A DNA stretch of 64,000 nt from Oasisia sp. SBJ-2009 (GCA_964017155.1 OZ024866.1:24770466-24834465), one strand, 5' to 3'. Positions 1 through 12,904 are shown, numbered from the stretch's first letter. Made by a program: numbers and translations. Notes: a model not told the origin generated them from the letters alone.

Positions 1-783
1 GAGAATTCGTTTGACATGTATAGCAATGTTCCTTCCTTAAATCTCGTGCCGGGTGATGTTTACACATGTGGGACGGTCGGCGGCCCTCCAATCGGCTTCC
101 TCAACTTGATGTTCTCCGGCCAGCGACTACCACGGCGGCCTCGGGATATTTTCCACCAGGCGTTGGAAGAGGTGGATTTATATACATGGGAACCGGGGTA
201 CTTAGGGATGCTCTTATATTGGGGTTCCTCTTAAACCCTTCCATTCAGAAGGTTGGCTTGCGACGCCTGGGTGTCTTCGTGTGCGTCAAATCGTTAACAT
301 ATTGTACAGTGATTACGCTATTTAGTTATGCGTGGATTTAGTTATAAACCACATGGGTTTCTATATAATCTACTTGTTGAAAGTGTAGTATTGTTAATAG
401 TTGTAATAATATTGTACCAAGTTTCGTGGTGCTGCCTATTCTTGATATCTCATAGCGCTGCATCGAACAACAATTGAATGATCTCTGGTAGCCCTTTCGG
501 GTCTACGGGAATTCTGGCATTCTTTTCATTGGCGTATTGTTCTATGTATATTCCTCTATCCCCGCCATGATCTAATTGTGATCATGGATTTCTCTTCTCT
601 CTCTTAAATTGTAGGCAGGCTGTCTTGACCTATCTGATGCACATGTTCAAAGTGGCACGCTGTTAAAAATTGTACTTTCTTTGACATTTTACTGCTAAAC
701 GCATAGCTTGTATATATCATATATACATGGAGTGTGTTGATTAGAAACAAAAACATGTTGACACTTGTTGCCAAATGTTCCAG
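1..783. other. Upstream/intronic DNA, no assigned gene
   Basis: No coding region can be supported here. Positions 16-234 are open on the + strand for 72 codons and slightly more GC-rich than the rest. The translation shows no receptor or transposon motif that I recognise, so it is left unassigned. The stretch lies just upstream of the first recognisable receptor exon at 784 and is probably intron. Earlier exons, for the amino-terminal part of the receptor, would be expected upstream of the window or hidden here. Confidence 0.5.
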
Positions 784-884
784 TGGGGTCCGTTCATGAA
801 GAAGACGATGATTAACGGCGAAGCGACGTACGTGGGCTTGTGTTATGACATGTTGAAAGAATTGGCAGCCACAATGAATTTCAG
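784..884 (+). CDS. iGluR/IR exon: ligand-binding lobe S1, first part
   Basis: The exon follows the acceptor TTCCAG at 778-783 and ends at the donor AG|GTAACA. It translates as WGPFMKK, then MINGEATYVG, then LCYDMLKELAATMNFR. This matches the iGluR S1 start, in which a PPF(M) segment is followed by a G-x-C-x-D-L/M-L-x-E-L-A motif and ends in N-F. Its 101 nt leave the reading frame in phase 2. The next recognised exon at 2601 starts in phase 0, so at least one exon is missing between them. The match is short but specific. Assignment to the same gene as the downstream exons rests on order and orientation. Confidence 0.75.
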
Positions 885-2600
<1,716 letters not shown>

Positions 2601-2925
2601 GAGGCTGACATGGTCACAGCCGCCTTAGCTCGCCAGTGGCAACGCGAAATATACATGGATTTCGCTGAGGTTCCGTATTACCTCGAGGGTTCGGCGGTCG
2701 CCCTACGTGAGCCGGATCCAGACGACAACACGGTCGGTCTGTTCTTCCAACCGTTCAAGCTCGAGGTGTGGGGATTCATACTGGCCGTCATACCTATCTC
2801 TGGTGTCGCCCTAGTGTTGTATGTGCGGGCCTACAAAGTCGCATTGCCGCAAAGACAGAAGGAGACGAAACTTCACAACGCGATCGACGCGCTGTGGTAC
2901 AGTATTGGAGCTATACTTCAGCAAG
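2601..2925 (+). CDS. iGluR/IR exon: S1 end, M1 and pore loop
   Basis: The acceptor is TCCCACGCAG at 2591-2600. The exon opens with EADMVTAALA and continues with YMDFAEVPYYLEGSAVALRE, which corresponds to the S1 region where iGluRs read ADLAVAPLT...R..V.DFS.P. It then encodes FFQPFKLEVWGFILAVIP and the rest of M1, and the pore helix ALWYSIGAILQQG. The QQG at the pore tip matches kainate/delta-type receptors (LMQQG/LQQG). The exon is placed to end at 2925 on a GC donor, CAAG|GCAAGA. This gives a phase-1 junction that restores the family-typical LQQG-C-E sequence with the exon at 4581. The alternative GT donor at 2941 is also in phase 1 but would insert the residues KTFVR after QQG. Confidence 0.9.
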
Positions 2926-3104
2926 GCAAGACTTTCGTTCGTAAGAGAATTGGCTAAATGCACTAACAACTTGCATGTGTTTTCTAAGATCATCCACTGT
3001 TGACATCGATCTCGTGGCGGTAGCAATGGCGAACATCACAAACGATTTTACTAACTGATTGGTTTAGCGTGGCAAAGCGAGGAATATAGAAAAACGCAAA
3101 GGTA

Positions 3105-4050
3105 TAGTCAAACATAGAGACAACATTATTGGATATTTCACCATGAAGGGCATAACAATTAAAATAGTCAGCGGTTTTAAATACCTTGAAGCGACCACGT
3201 CTACGTATAGCTGCTACACAGCAAACCCCTGTATTCGGATCGTCTCAACAACGGCAACCTTGGCAAGGTTGGTGAGGATCTGAAGAAGTAATCTTCACAA
3301 AGCCGTTGTTCAGATCACATGTGACGTGATAGCCACCTTTCTATATGGCGTTGAAACCTCGACCCTTAATGTTTATACGGCGGAACGACATAAATACCTT
3401 TCAGGCCATTTGCTTGATGTATCTCCTACATGAAGCACCGAATATGAGCAGAGCAAGGTCTAGTCTCCGGCCGACTCATGGAACCTCTTTTGGCATTTGT
3501 CAAGAGAAGACAACTGACATGTGTTGGGTCCAAAACCCAACACGTCAGCGTCCTGCATGTGATCCTAGTCAAACGTACAGACAATATTATTGGATATTTC
3601 ACCAGAAGGGCATAACAATTAAAATAATCAGTGGTTTTAAATACCTTGAAGCGACCTCGTCTACAGATAGTTGCTCCATAGCCAGCCCCTGTATTAGGAT
3701 CGTCTCAGCAACGGCAACCTTGGCAAGGCTGGAGAGGATCTGAAGAAGTAGTAACGTAACCTTCACGACGGCGTTGTTCAGATCACTTGTTACGTGATAT
3801 CCAACTTTGTGTATGGCGTTGAAACCTCGACACTTAATGTTTTACGGCGAAATGACATAAATGCCTTTCAGGCCATTTGCTTTATGCATCTCCTACATGA
3901 AGCACCGAATATGAGCAGAGCAAGGTAACGTCTCCGGACGGCTCATGGAACCTGTATTGGCGTTTGTCAAGAGAAGACAGCTGGCATGTTTTGAGCCCAT
4001 AACACAACACGTCAGCGTCCAGAATGTGATCCTGAAGAGCAGCTTTGAGG
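3105..4050 (+). pseudogene. Duplicated, decayed LINE reverse-transcriptase 3' fragment in an intron
   Basis: Two diverged direct copies with an offset of 461 bp begin at about 3119 and 3580. In the second copy (about 3600-3740, + strand) one frame reads FKYLEATSS and then IRIVSATATLARL. This matches the FKYLG...EI..RI..A..A...L signature downstream of the catalytic core in RTE-like non-LTR retrotransposons. Further on, both copies read FLYGVETSTLN or a close variant, like the LYG.E.WTL motif. Stops and indels interrupt every frame. The fragment lies in the intron between the pore exon and the M3 exon of the receptor gene. Clade assignment is an inference. Confidence 0.65.
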
Positions 4051-4580
4051 ATAGACGGATATCACGGGAAGAGTTGATGAACACCCTTAAGACGTCGCCA
4101 CAGCCAATGACAGCAGCAGTATCACTGGTGTCCTCCCACGATGACCAATTATGCGAATAAAGTCACAACTATAAATGTAAAATTTCAAAGTTGTAAGGTT
4201 TACGAAATACGCCATTTTATATCGAACAGTAATCAGAGACTGAGACTTGACAAACGCATTTTCAGTAATCATTTTCTATCCACAGAACTGCGTAAATCAC
4301 ACACTGATTGCATTGTCGTATGATTTAGCTTACAGTGGAGCATCAATTTGTCGACGAGTACGAAGTTTTGACCCGTCAACTACGGGCCTTGTTCACGTAC
4401 TGGTGTCACGTATGTTGGCTCATTGACAAATTTATGCTCCAACGTAAGTTAAATCATACAATAAATCATTATTGGAGCCATGAACAATATATTCAATATG
4501 ATTGCATTGTTATTGTTTGAATTACTGTTTTCCTATTTCGAAACTGTGGCTGCCTTTGTTCATCGTCCATGTGTCTTCAG
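4051..4580. other. Intron, no recognised feature
   Basis: This is AT-rich sequence upstream of the M3 exon. It contains short open frames on both strands but no motif, repeat or splice arrangement that I can assign. It ends in the polypyrimidine tract and acceptor GTGTCTTCAG at 4571-4580. Confidence 0.6.
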
Positions 4581-4798
4581 GCTGTGAGCACAGACCGGGC
4601 AGTCTGGCAGTGCGGTTCGTGTTCGGCGGCTGGTGGCTCTTCTGTATCATCATCGTCGCCACGTACGGAGCCAACCTCGTCGCCTTTCTCGCCGTCACAC
4701 AACGAACACTGCCGTTCAACAGTCTCGACGAAATGAGCGAACAGACCGAGTATAAGATGGGCGTTCAAGGAGGCACTGCATACGTGGCAGCCTTTAAG
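4581..4798 (+). CDS. iGluR/IR exon: M3 gate helix and start of S2
   Basis: The exon follows GTGTCTTCAG and ends at the donor AAG|GTAACT. With the phase-1 base of the previous exon it reads GCEHRPGSLAVRFVFGG, then WWLFCIIIVATYGANLVAFL, then AVTQRTLPFNSLDEM. This is the M3 helix with the gate motif altered from SYTANLAAFL to TYGANLVAFL, followed by the M3-S2 linker. IR-type receptors often carry the NLVAFL form. The end, YKMGVQGGTAYVAAFK, matches the S2 segment that contains ligand-contact positions (Y..G...GT...F/FF). The exon ends in phase 0. Confidence 0.92.
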
Positions 4799-4872
4799 GT
4801 AACTTAAATGTTTTCTACCTCGTCTCATATCCTATTTTGTTCGCTCCAATGATTTAAAAATTACATTCGTGG

Positions 4873-5150
4873 AGCGACGTGGCACAGTGATCAAATAAGC
4901 GGGTTCTCAGCCCAGATAACCCGGATGCGACTCCTATACTGTCATGTCGAGCCTTCGTCAAGTTCAAGCATTCTCTATTGCTTCAGCTCACCTGGTTGCA
5001 CGAACGAGTATTTGGCTGTACAAAACGTCGCGATCGATTGAACAGGTCTGCCAGAAAGTACAGTGTAAAAGGCTTCGACCAGATTGAACTGGACTGAACT
5101 GGATATGACGCGTTATTTACGAGCTTACCTTTAACCTGTACCAGCAGGCC
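4873..5150 (+). mobile_element. tRNA-derived SINE fragment in an intron
   Basis: The head looks tRNA-derived. It has an A-box-like TGGCACAGTGA at 4880-4890 and a B-box-like GGATGCGACTCC at 4923-4934, with AGCCCAGATAACCC between them as in a tRNA anticodon/variable region. About 110 bp downstream, TCTGCCAGAAAGTACAGTG and AAAAGGCTTCGA (about 5047-5077) resemble the tail of the SINE copies in the repeat units (ACTGCCAGGCAAGTAAAGTG then TAAAGCGCTTTGAG). The CA array that follows may be a 3' tail expansion. The match is by eye, and the element is probably too degenerate to be active. Confidence 0.6.
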
Positions 5151-5153
5151 TAT

Positions 5154-5352
<199 letters not shown>

Positions 5353-5466
5353 CGTGTTCGTGAGACACAATGTGCGTATATACGTGTATTTGAATACATG
5401 TGTGCAACATTAACTTGGATACATGCGGAACTTTGTGTAACGTATCGATAAAATGGCTCCGATCCC

Positions 5467-6264
5467 CACTTTTCATGTTTAGTCACTTTTCTTGTCTAGT
5501 CACTTTTCATGTCTAGTCACTTTTCTTGTCTAGTCACTTTTCATGTCTAGTCACCTTTCATGTCTAGTCACTTTTCATGTCTAGTCACTTTTCATGTCTA
5601 GTCACTTTTCATGTCTAGTCACTTTTCATGTCTAGTCACTTTTCATGTCTAGTCACTTTTCTTGTCTAGTCACTTTTCATGTCTAGTCACTTTTCTTGTC
5701 TAGTCACTTTTCATGTCTAGTCACTTTTCATGTCAAGTCACTTTTCTTGTCTAGTCACTTTTCCTGTCTAGTCACTTTTCTTGTCTAGTCACTTTCATGT
5801 CTAGTCACTTTTCTTGTCTAGTCACTTTTCATATCTAGTCACTTTTCTTGTCTAGTCACTTTTCATATCTAGTCACTTTTCTTGTCTAGTCACTTTTCAT
5901 GTCTGTTCACTTTTCATGTCTAGTAACTTTTCATGTCTAGTCACTGTTCTTGTCTAGTCACTTTTCATGTCTAGTCAATTTTATTGTCTAGTCACTTTTC
6001 ATGTCTAGTCACTTTTCTTGTCTAGGCACTTTTCTTGTCTAGTCACTTTTCATATCTAGTCTCTTTTCTTGTCTAGTCACGTTTCTTGTCTAGTCACTTT
6101 TCATGTCTAGTCACTTTTCTTGTCTAGTTACTTTTCATGTCTAGTCACTGTTCTTGTCTAGTCACTTTTCATGTCTAGTCAATTTTCTTGTCTAATCACT
6201 TTTCATGTCTAGTCACTTTTCTTGTCTAGTCACTTTTCATGTCTAGTCACCTTTCATGTCTAAT
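5467..6264. repeat. 17-bp minisatellite, about 47 copies
   Basis: Tandem copies of TAGTCACTTTTCNTGTC span about 798 bp. Position 13 is mostly A or T (CATGTC versus CTTGTC), and the two variants alternate in runs. There are occasional single-base changes or 16-bp copies. The array sits inside the receptor intron 4799-6875. The + strand is rich in CTTTTC, but the array has no splice role that I can show. Confidence 0.97.
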
Positions 6265-6665
6265 CAACCATTAGTTGATAAAGCAAATTTAAAAATGTCA
6301 TGTTATCTTTCTCGACAAGACATTTATCGCACCCATCCCCCCACCCCCACCCGCCAATAGCCTAGGTAATGCCGAAGTGAAGCGGTCTTAACTCGAATGA
6401 AACCGGAAAGACCCGACGGGAAGCAGTGTAAATAGGTAAACTAACCGTCGACACGCGGCTTGCTTTTGGGGAGCAGGCAACATGTCATGCGTATAAATAC
6501 AAGTGGAAACACGCTGTACTGACATGATCAAGCTCATTGCTGAAATGTCAATAGTTATCGTTGTGATATATGTACAGAAACACATTTATTCCCATAGGCA
6601 TTATATTTACTGACATTGTAACACATGACTTGTCACAAGCACTGTGGTAAGAGTGAAATGTATAT

Positions 6666-6744
<79 letters not shown>

Positions 6745-6875
6745 CGCCAGTCAGAGTAATTCTATTGCATTAATAAAGGGCCTCAAACACGTCAACCGTT
6801 AGTTAATGAAGCGAAGATGAGTTGACAGAAGCCGTATCATTCTAGCAATGAAAACGCTTAAATCCATTTTTACAG
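6265..6875. other. Intron remainder with (TA)n
   Basis: Positions 6265-6660 are unique-looking intron without a recognised feature. They include a C-rich tract near 6335-6355. Positions 6664-6742 are a pure TA microsatellite. The acceptor for the S2 exon is the T-rich tract ending TTTACAG at 6875. Confidence 0.8.
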
Positions 6876-7141
6876 GATTCCTCTGTACCGGTCTACAAAG
6901 ATACATGGAATGCGATGATGCGAATTGTGACACGTGACCCAGACATCCTGTCCACCAATCACACTCTTCACCTGCATAAAGTGCTCCACGAGCGGTACGC
7001 CTATATCGGAGATAGGACAAGCGTTGTAGCCGAGATGGCGGTGAATTGTCACATGACCATGATCAAACTTCGGTTTCTCGTGATGCCGTACAGCGTCGGC
7101 TTTCAGAACAACACTGCCTACAAGCCCATGGTGAACGACGC
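6876..7141 (+). CDS. iGluR/IR exon: ligand-binding lobe S2
   Basis: The acceptor ends at 6875 and the donor is GC|GTAAGT at 7142. The exon opens DSSVPVYKDTWNAM, the usual S2 continuation after the M3 exon (...FF..S..PVYKKMW..M). It continues to the late S2 segment MTMIKLRFLVMPYSVGFQNN, in which iGluRs read L..AFAV.KGS. The exon enters in phase 0 and leaves in phase 2 with GC, completed to Ala by the first base of the next exon. I cannot assign ligand specificity. The middle of the lobe (HLHKVLHERYAYIGDRT) is divergent. Confidence 0.88.
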
Positions 7142-7603
7142 GTAAGTGTCCGCAGAAAGTTGAATTTCGGATGGAAAAGGATCGAGATTCTATCAAAAAC
7201 ACTACAGCGTTTTATCCATGCAATCATACCCACACATTCATTAGGTAAAATTACCATCCACATTGTTCTGTCCCATTAACAAATACCTTACAGACGGTTA
7301 ACACATAGTTTCGATCAACGTCAGTTAAAATTACAAATTAACACAATTTCCAATCTATGTATTTACTTGCCAGTGGAAATAAACTTATGTCTAACCTGTT
7401 GTAAAACAAATGTCTGCCAATATGGCCATGGCTTCCATTTGTACCACAGTCACCGACATCTTCCAGGCTTAAGTCTGAGATGATCCTGGGGCCAAGTATT
7501 TGTCTTGGTGTATAGTCTAAGTGTGTGCCAAGTGTACGAATATGTTTCATATCGTCGGAAACAATAGCTATGCACTGTAATAGTTGTGGTTTGGTTTCTT
7601 CAG
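7142..7603. other. Intron between S2 and M4 exons
   Basis: This is ordinary AT-rich intron with a donor GTAAGT and a clear T-rich acceptor tract ending TTTCTTCAG at 7603. No embedded repeat or gene was recognised. Confidence 0.75.
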
Positions 7604-7842
7604 ACTTGGCTGGTTGTTCGCGGCGGGATTATTTGGACGTTGGAGAGAAAAGTACTGGCCGAAGCCGGCACAATGCGCCACCGAAGAAGGCCCTAAGGCC
7701 CTGGGCCTGTACCAACTGCAAGGAGCCTTCTACATCACGTTTGGCTTCATCTTCGCCTCTTGTCTGGTCTTGGTCGCTGAGGTGGCATTCTCAGCTGTCA
7801 TGGCGTCGTGCAAGAAGCAACGCAATGAGACCGTCTCACAAG
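7604..7842 (+). CDS. iGluR/IR exon: end of S2 and M4 helix
   Basis: The first base A completes the Ala codon from the previous exon. The reading is then LGWLFAAGLFGRWREKYWP, a pre-M4 segment with the R/K-W pattern common in IR-type receptors. After it comes GLYQLQGAFYITFGFIFASC and the hydrophobic LVLVAEVAFSAVM. Together these are the L..L.G.F..L..G...A...F.EE pattern of M4. KKQRNE follows as the cytosolic stop-transfer segment. The donor is ACAAG|GTTGAT at 7843, leaving phase 1. Confidence 0.9.
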
Positions 7843-8388
7843 GTTGATGACGCACATATGCCATGTTTAGTACTCATCGTATAAGGCAGTGTTGTAGTTA
7901 GCGTTTTGTTTAGTTATATTTTGTAGTGCAAACGTTAACAAAAACAAACGTTATTTGTAATTGTTTTTAATATACGTAGATGCGTACGTTTTACATTCAT
8001 GTATACATACACAAGTGAGAGAGTGAGTGAATGAGTGAGTGGGTGGGTGGTTGGGTGGGGGGGGGGGCGGGCGGGCGGGCGGGTGGGTGGGTGGGTGTGT
8101 GAGTGAGTGAGAAAAAGAGTGGGTGAGTGAGTGAGTGAGTGGGTGAGTGAGTGAGTGAGTGAGTGAGTGAGTGGGTGAGTGGGTGAGTGAGTGCGTTAAT
8201 GAATGAGATAGTGAGTGAGTGAGTGAGTGAGTGAGTGAGTTAGTTGGTTAGTGAATGGGTGAGTGAATTATTGAGTGAATTACTGAGTGGCGGAGAGTGA
8301 AGGAGAGAGTCACAGAGCAGGAAAGTGTGACAGAGTAGGAGAGATGAAAGAGAGAGAGAGACGGAGACGGAGAGACAGAGAGAGAAAG

Positions 8389-8452
<64 letters not shown>

Positions 8453-8524
8453 AGAAGACAGACAGAGACAGCGAGAGAGATTACAGTATTTGCGGTAATT
8501 ATAGCTAAGTTTACATTATTTCAG
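7843..8524. other. Last intron with GAGT/GGGC and GA microsatellites
   Basis: Positions 8018-8290 are GAGT/GGGT tetranucleotide repeats with a short GGGC-rich core near 8058-8100. Positions 8345-8470 are GA and GAGACA repeats. The acceptor for the last exon is TACATTATTTCAG at 8524. Confidence 0.9.
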
Positions 8525-8688
8525 AGTCCGAAGTCAGCCACATGCAGATGGACTATTTGCTCGCTGGCCCGGCGACAACCTGCCACTCGCCCACTGTCGG
8601 CCGGCGCTACGTACAGCCGTCGATCTACCTCACTCGGGCCTTGATCGCCTGCTCGGCTCGTACGGCTGACACTCGCAGTGATCGTTAG
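8525..8688 (+). CDS. iGluR/IR terminal exon: cytoplasmic tail and stop
   Basis: With the phase-1 G of the previous exon this reads ESEVSHMQMDYLLAGPATTC and continues for 54 residues to TAG at 8686-8688. The tail has no recognised domain. The frame, the clean acceptor and the GC-rich coding-like composition, compared with AT-rich flanks, support it as real. It ends in ARTADTRSDR, which does not look like a PDZ ligand. Confidence 0.8.
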
Positions 8689-9510
8689 TTAGACTTTGCC
8701 ACACGCACCTCTGTTTGAGGAAATTTAATGCCATATGTTTAGTTTTATCAACATAGAAGGTGTTTCAGGTTATTGTTTTACTAATAACGCACCTTTTACA
8801 GTAGCGGTTACAAAATAGGTCATAAGCCACACCCCGAAATTTCGCGGAATGGGTATATTTTAGGGACGAATGCTCATAGTGATTTTTAGATAGATCTACA
8901 TCCCTAGAGATGTAAAACATATGTGACATATTAAGATCTGTATGATATAATTATGATACATGACATGCATGACATATCCTGTGCACATTTCGTCAATCTG
9001 GGACAGTTAATAATGATTTTATAATGGGCTGTGTGTGATCACCCCTTCATTAATTTCCATAGAAAAACAGTTTGCCGGAAATGGGAAAAGGGTTAACATG
9101 AGTAATTTCATAGAGAATGCTGTGAGCTTTGCACTGCTCTCACCCAATTTCTATATGTGGCAACATATGCGAACATTCTGATGCACTAACCACAATGACA
9201 AATGATATACGAGATTATTTTGTTGATGAAATCCCGAATTGCTTAGATTGCAGTTTACACTGTGGTAGATACAATGTTATAACATCCGCATTTCTCAATG
9301 TATTAAACTAAATTTAATATGGCTATGAAGCAGAAACACTCGCCCACATTATGTGAAATTGTTTTACACCTGAGTTGTGTACTCACTATTTTATAATGGC
9401 TTGTTTTAGGCCACACCTTTAGCAATTTCACTGAATATTTGTGGTCGTGCAAATGGGGTTAGTGCTAAAACCAGTTATTTATCACAGAAAGCTGTTAGTC
9501 CTGCAATGCT
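8689..9510. other. 3' flank of the receptor gene
   Basis: Probably 3' UTR followed by intergenic DNA. No AATAAA was seen here. An ATTAAA variant lies near 9302. Short open frames have no recognised product. The stretch ends where similarity to the tandem repeat unit begins, at about 9511. Confidence 0.5.
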
Positions 9511-9945
9511 ATCACATATTATCCCATCTCTATGGATGTAGACCCATCAAAACATTTCTACGAACATTCGTTCATTAAAATGTACCGACACACCGTCTGG
9601 CGCATGGCCTATAACTTGTACGATTCCCAACACTCTGTTACAATAGTTGATCATGCTTAATGTTTATTTTAGATATTTATAATTTGTTTATTTTCATATA
9701 CATTTCAGCTTAGTATTGATCTTTACATATATAAATTTAATCCTGTCTGTTCACAGCAAACCGCCCTGACACTCCGTCAGGTTTGCAACAAATAAAAGTA
9801 GCACAGGGTTGTGGGTGAACTTGTAAAGACTTGCATTGTTTTAATGTCATGCAAATGTTATACCACACATAGTAAACATATATTCAAACAACAGCCACAT
9901 AGCAATGCAAACTCCCAGAACACACCCAAACCCTGGTAGAGTGTA

Positions 9946-11128
9946 CTACTGTATATATTTCCCTAGAGTTATTGCAAGATGCTTCCGCATATCCCAGGAG
10001 GGGTTTATGTAAATCTCGTAGGCATTACTAGCCCAGGGACCCTGTGTCTTAATGACCTCTGATAGAAGCCCACATTCCAAGGCAAACGATGCTCCCCCTC
10101 GTCTAAAACTATGCCCTGAATAACCCGAGGGCTTTAAATTCAAGTTTCCCAAGTATTATGCAGCTTATCCTGGAAGACCTGCATTGTCAAAGGGAGCCAG
10201 CCAGTGCGCGTGGGGTATGTGAAAAGTGGGGCTGATGGCGGAGCGTTATACAGCCTTAAGGCGAGGATAAGCGTCTGTGCAGGGCACAGGGGGGAGCCTG
10301 GGATGCGAGGAAGGGGGATGTGCAGTACGCGCTGCCGGTACTGGATAGTCTTCGACCACCGCACAGCTAAGCTTACTCCGTCCTCAGAAAAGGTAGCATC
10401 CCCCCGACATCAATGTAAATTTGAGTCAAAGGATGTAATGCTTCTAACCAAAAGGTTAGGTTTCCGAAAAAAGGAGAAAAACGCTACTAAGCATGCTGCC
10501 CAAAAGGTCACTTCTAGTGTCAAGGTGAAGTCTATCAGCTTAAATAACTGACGAAGGATAGCTGGTGTTATGGGCAGCTTTTGTTTATGTGAAACACCTA
10601 ATACTCTTTTCGTACCTTTAAGCAAAATGTCTATGTACCAAGAGCCCTGAAAGGGGTTGGTATGACCTGCCTCTAGATGCATTATACGAACCACGTTTAT
10701 GTATTGCTTAATTGAAGTGTAATTAAGCCAATTTTTAGACAAAAATGCTATATATCGACAAGCGTTTTCCTGTGGCAGAGGTACTGGGTTAATGTCCCCG
10801 AATACACAGAAGTGCTGATACAGCTTACGTTGCGAAGCATATGTAAGACGCGTAATAGGTGCAAAGACCTGTTCTTGCAGCCAACGGACTTTGTCATCTA
10901 GTGAGTCCAGGAACCCAGGACCTGTCCACAATATATAGAAACCCATTATAGGACATGTGCCATGATAACGGCGACAGTGCTAACAATACATTCAGATACT
11001 GCCTAGCATTGGGTTCATGTAGCCGAGAAATTCTATCTGCTAAGACATTGTCTTCCCCCGGAACATGGACCGCTTTCAAGCGGAAGTTAAATATAATAGC
11101 AATTCACACTACCCGTCTTGTCTTCCGA
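9946..11128 (-). pseudogene. DIRS-type retrotransposon fossil, unit A: RNase H end plus tyrosine recombinase
   Basis: Reading the - strand, the end of an RT/RNase H domain comes first, with VHVPGEDNVLADRISRL (about 11070-11020), the H.PG..N..AD.LSR motif of DIRS/Ngaro elements. A tyrosine recombinase follows. Its arm/core reads LTYASQRKLYQHFCVFG. The first catalytic Arg is in FFSFFRKPNLL. The Lys is in RWSKTIQYRQ. The box HSFRRGGASFA (His and Arg) is followed by GPWASNAYEIYI, which supplies the Trp and the nucleophile Tyr. YR elements integrate by recombination, not by an endonuclease. Unit A keeps the frame through NWLNYTSIKQ but has a nonsense TGA after SFDSNLH (about 10410) and a later frameshift near 10140-10152. 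No RT core remains upstream, so the fossil is 5'-truncated. Confidence 0.85.
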
Positions 11129-11792
11129 TATGAGTAAGGGCCGACAGCGAAAATGTAAACATCGCCGCAATTTTCTTTAATAATACCCCGCAATTGTTAC
11201 CCTTCCTCGCCATTCCGATTTCGCGTCGTGAAGACGCTTCGGCTCAGTCCACACAATTTCAAGTGAAAGTTACTTGTAAATTGTATGTATGTAGTTCACT
11301 TCTTATATAGCCATCCCTTCAGCAAACCCAAAGTAACCTTGTAAGGCAGATTGCATCTGATGAGGGGAACCATCGATAACTGCCCGTTTCAAGGCAAACT
11401 GGCCCCTACTACACACATACGTTGTCAACATCCGAGACATCTAACATTGCAACAATACCGTCTATGTGATGTTTTGCCAAGAACGACGAGTGTGTATGTT
11501 AGGCCTTCTTAATTAGCTTTTGACTTGTTAAAGATTGCAGTTGTTGATTTGCGATTGGCTGAAGAGGTGAAGATTCGTCATCCAACCCTGGTCATTGCCC
11601 ACGTTAGCCGGGTGGCCGCTGGTGAGAGGAGTTTGTATTAAACAATGCTATTGCAATGAAAATGTGGCCGTATAATCCGGGTGGCCGGTGGCGAAGGGGC
11701 CGTATAAGAAGGCGACTACTGTATATGCGTCAAGTTGCAGAGTGTATAAAATAATTGCAAAGTTCAATATGTATACATCGCGCTGTGTATTC
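11129..11792. other. Unit A non-coding stretch upstream of the DIRS fossil
   Basis: No gene recognised. It contains GC-rich patches near 11135-11240 and 11600-11700, including two similar CCGGGTGGCCG(G/C)TGG pieces about 75 bp apart. It is repeated in B (35051-35715) and C (54273-54933). Confidence 0.6.
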
Positions 11793-12057
<265 letters not shown>

Positions 12058-12060
<3 letters not shown>

Positions 12061-12904
12061 CATGGTTATATCAGCGTTCGGCGTGTTTGTAAACACGATC
12101 CTGTTGCCCGATGATATTCCCTGGGTCAGCACTTCGAGGTGTGAATAGGTGCGGCCGGCCGAAACTAGCTGTCGCTCCCGTACCTATTGCGTAATTTTGT
12201 ACCGGGCGACGTTCGTGGGACGTGGCAGCGACTGGCTGTCCGAGCACGCGTGGCTGTCCGTCGAACGATTATGGGATATGGCGAATATGTTGCGCCCAGC
12301 AAGTCAAACTAAAAAGAATCGCATTGAACATGTTCTCAGCTGAGAAAGAAATGATCTTACTAATAACATTGAAAGTCGTCAAAATGGCATTGGTTGAAGG
12401 CTTGTCTCTTCAACTAGATTACCCGGACGTGAACCAGCACCATGACATTTAAGGTGGGTAAAGACTGAATAGAACTAGATGCTCTTTGAGGTGTATACCC
12501 AACCAATACACTGCTAAGAAGGTCCACCTTGCGTTATGCTCTTAATTAATTGCAAAACTTTTTTTGACAAATACAGATTCTATTTTAGTTCTAAGATCTA
12601 TTAAGACCTCCGTCCGCAAATGTGTTTAATAGTGATTTTCTTTTCAAAGAGTCGGGTTTACTGTTCCAAAGATATGGAAATGCCAATTTGTAACCACCTT
12701 GTTTGGTACTGAGGTAAGACTCCCTATGTGCCAAATGGAACTGCACAGCACAGATTGCATGGTGATACTTTCCCCCTAAATGATAATTCCATCCTGCTAT
12801 ATAGTTCACAATGTTTTTGAAATTAGAAATACATTTCCCCGGTCTTTTTATCGGCTTCTTTTGTACCTGTATAAACGCCGTATTTTTTTGGGGGAAATCA
12901 CTAG
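12058..12904. other. Unit A unique stretch with possible decayed LINE C-terminus
   Basis: Positions 12058-12460 hold short + strand frames (64 codons at 12149-12343, 76 at 12222-12452) kept in all three units but with no recognised motif. On the - strand, 12591-12830 is part of a 139-codon frame that contains AFPYLWNSKPDSLKRKSLLN. This loosely resembles the LWNSLP..L....SLN.FK motif near the end of CR1/L2 proteins. In B and C the frame is broken. The LINE reading is tentative. Confidence 0.35.

Noticed and set aside
16..341. Open frames of 72 and 91 codons at the window start as upstream receptor exons
   Set aside because: No similarity to the iGluR amino-terminal domain or S1 could be seen, and no splice sites fit the phase of the exon at 784.
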